From the NCBI GenBank assembly GCA_018716005.1, contig DVKN01000232.1:1-5584 (forward strand): 5,584 nt of DNA, read 5' to 3'. The notes below the pieces were generated by a model. It was not told where the DNA came from. It did no database searches and saw only the letters and a list, made by a program, of their open reading frames with translations. The position numbers and the translations under genes were made by a program. This DNA is from Candidatus Scatomorpha stercoravium (GTDB lineage Bacteria; Bacillota; Clostridia; Oscillospirales; Oscillospiraceae). Positions 4,588-5,584 of this stretch are shown here, piece by piece (positions within the stretch are counted from its first letter, which is position 1; the number at the start of each line of letters is the position of its first letter).

Positions 4588-5584
4588 TCAGCCGAGGCGG
4601 CGCTTTATGATGACGGCGGCCGCGAAGGTGATAATCTGCGCGGCGGGCACGGCGAGCCAGACGCCGAGCTCCATGAGCCCGGGCATGAAGGCGAGCAGGC
4701 AGAGCGTCAGCACGGGCTCCGCGTAGACCAGGACATAGGATAGCCCCGCCCTCGCCGTCGCACAGAGCCAGGAGATGGTGACGCGCACATAGGCCAGAGG
4801 CAGCAGCGGCACGAGGAAGAGCGGCAGGATATCCGCCGTGTCGGCGTTCGTCTCCGCCGAGGCCCCGAAGAGCGCCCCCACGCCCCCGCGCAGCAGGAAG
4901 AGGCCCAGAACGCACAGTCCCGCCACGACCGCGGCGCTTATGTAGGCGAGCGAGCGCGCCCTTTTGAGCGAATCCGGCCTGCCCTCGCCGAAATAGCGGC
5001 TTATGAGCGGCTGCGAGCCGTCGCCGACGCCCTGCAGGAGCAGGTAGGCGATGTAGATGACGTAGGCGATGCAGCTGTAGACCGCGACGGCGCGGTCGCC
5101 GCCGTAGGCCATGAGCGCGCGGTTCATGAAAATGGCCGTTATCTGCGGCGAGAAGGTGAGGCCGAAGGGCGCGAGGCTGAGCTTCAGTATGGGCCCGAAG
5201 CCGCCGGGCCTTGCGAGGCCGACGCGCTTCACTGTGAGATATCCCGCCGCGAGCAGGGCGGTCACGGCCTGCCCGAGCACCGTGGCCCAGGCCGCGCCGG
5301 CCATTCCCCAGCCGAATACCCAGACGAAGAGGAAGTCCAGCACGACGTTGGTTATGAAGCCGGAGCACATCGTAACCATCGCGAAGGCCGCGCCGCCGAG
5401 ATTGCGTATGAAGGGCACGAGGCCCGTCCCCAGCACCTGCATGAACGCGCCGGAGGCTATTGCGCGGGTGTATTCGACGGCCGGCGCGAGCACCTCGCCC
5501 TCGGCGCCGAGGAGCCGCAGCAGCGGCACGGCGAAGGCGAGCACGAGCGCCATGAGCAGCGCGCTCGCGGCGACGAGCAGCAGC
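4588..5584 (-). CDS. MATE-family multidrug/cation antiporter (5'-truncated)
   Basis: The minus-strand frame is open from the right edge to the TGA at 4588-4590, giving 331 visible residues; the Met at 5553 is internal, since the frame continues hydrophobic (LLLVAASALL) up to the edge. MATE proteins have about 450 residues and 12 membrane helices. Roughly ten helices are visible here, so about the first two are missing. Family features: VPFIRNLGGAAFAM followed by NVVLDFLFVWVFGWGMAGAA (the conserved N-x-x-L-D and GWG-x-x-GAA block), and LLLQGVGDGSQPLISRYFGEG at the start of the second half-domain. The usual RN-D-G step reads RNLGG, seen in some clostridial subfamilies. It should export organic cations or drugs using a Na+ or H+ gradient in the cytoplasmic membrane; substrate is unknown. 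It converges on the desulfurase gene and shares its terminator region; a functional link is not suggested. Its promoter is outside the window. Confidence 0.93.
   Translation of the reverse strand, partial: LLLVAASALLMALVLAFAVPLLRLLGAEGEVLAPAVEYTRAIASGAFMQVLGTGLVPFIRNLGGAAFAMVTMCSGFITNVVLDFLFVWVFGWGMAGAAWATVLGQAVTALLAAGYLTVKRVGLARPGGFGPILKLSLAPFGLTFSPQITAIFMNRALMAYGGDRAVAVYSCIAYVIYIAYLLLQGVGDGSQPLISRYFGEGRPDSLKRARSLAYISAAVVAGLCVLGLFLLRGGVGALFGASAETNADTADILPLFLVPLLPLAYVRVTISWLCATARAGLSYVLVYAEPVLTLCLLAFMPGLMELGVWLAVPAAQIITFAAAVIIKRRLG

Noticed and set aside
4511..5368. Alternative minus-strand frame overlapping the MATE gene
   Set aside because: It is out of frame with the membrane-protein reading, composed of Arg/Ala/His-rich sequence, and crosses the terminator hairpin at 4552-4579.

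Overview
The window is GC-rich, with strong GGAGG-type ribosome binding sites, sigma-A-like promoters and compact intrinsic terminators. Its gene set (a short S1 protein with four visible or partly visible S1 domains, CarD, IspD, IspF, and a small Se/S-carrier-like protein coupled to a class V cysteine desulfurase homologue) best fits a high-GC member of the Clostridia (Bacillota), probably a gut-type Oscillospirales or a related order. That placement is an inference from gene content and style, not from a database match.

Layout from left to right. Bases 1-1031 (+) are the 3' part of an S1-domain gene, closed by a strong terminator at 1041-1076. An AT-rich gap carries a clear promoter (TTGCTA-N17-TATAAT) for carD at 1186-1668 (+), which ends at its own terminator (1683-1710). 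A second promoter (TTTACT-N17-TATAAT) follows directly and drives the overlapping pair ispD (1796-2512) and ispF (2512-2982), closed by a terminator at 2998-3032. A 134-base leader with hairpins precedes a second overlapping pair: an 84-residue Se/S-carrier-like protein (3167-3421) and a class V aminotransferase/cysteine desulfurase homologue (3418-4545, GTG start). A 12-bp hairpin with a UNCG-type loop (4552-4579) separates this pair from a convergent, 5'-truncated MATE-family transporter on the minus strand (4588 to the right edge).

Functional themes. IspD and IspF catalyse the third and fifth steps of the MEP isoprenoid pathway. The truncated S1 gene may be the C-terminal half of the IspH-S1 fusion known in Clostridia, which would put a third MEP enzyme here; the window cannot show this. 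The order carD-ispD-ispF is also found in mycobacteria. The carrier/desulfurase pair looks like a small sulfur- or selenium-mobilising module; its substrate is not settled. The MATE gene seems functionally unrelated.

No RNA genes, mobile elements, CRISPR arrays or pseudogenes were seen. No wholly new system is evident. The points most worth a second look are the coupled carrier/desulfurase pair with its structured leader, the possible IspH-S1 fusion, and the sharp difference in isoleucine codon use between the S1 gene and its neighbours.
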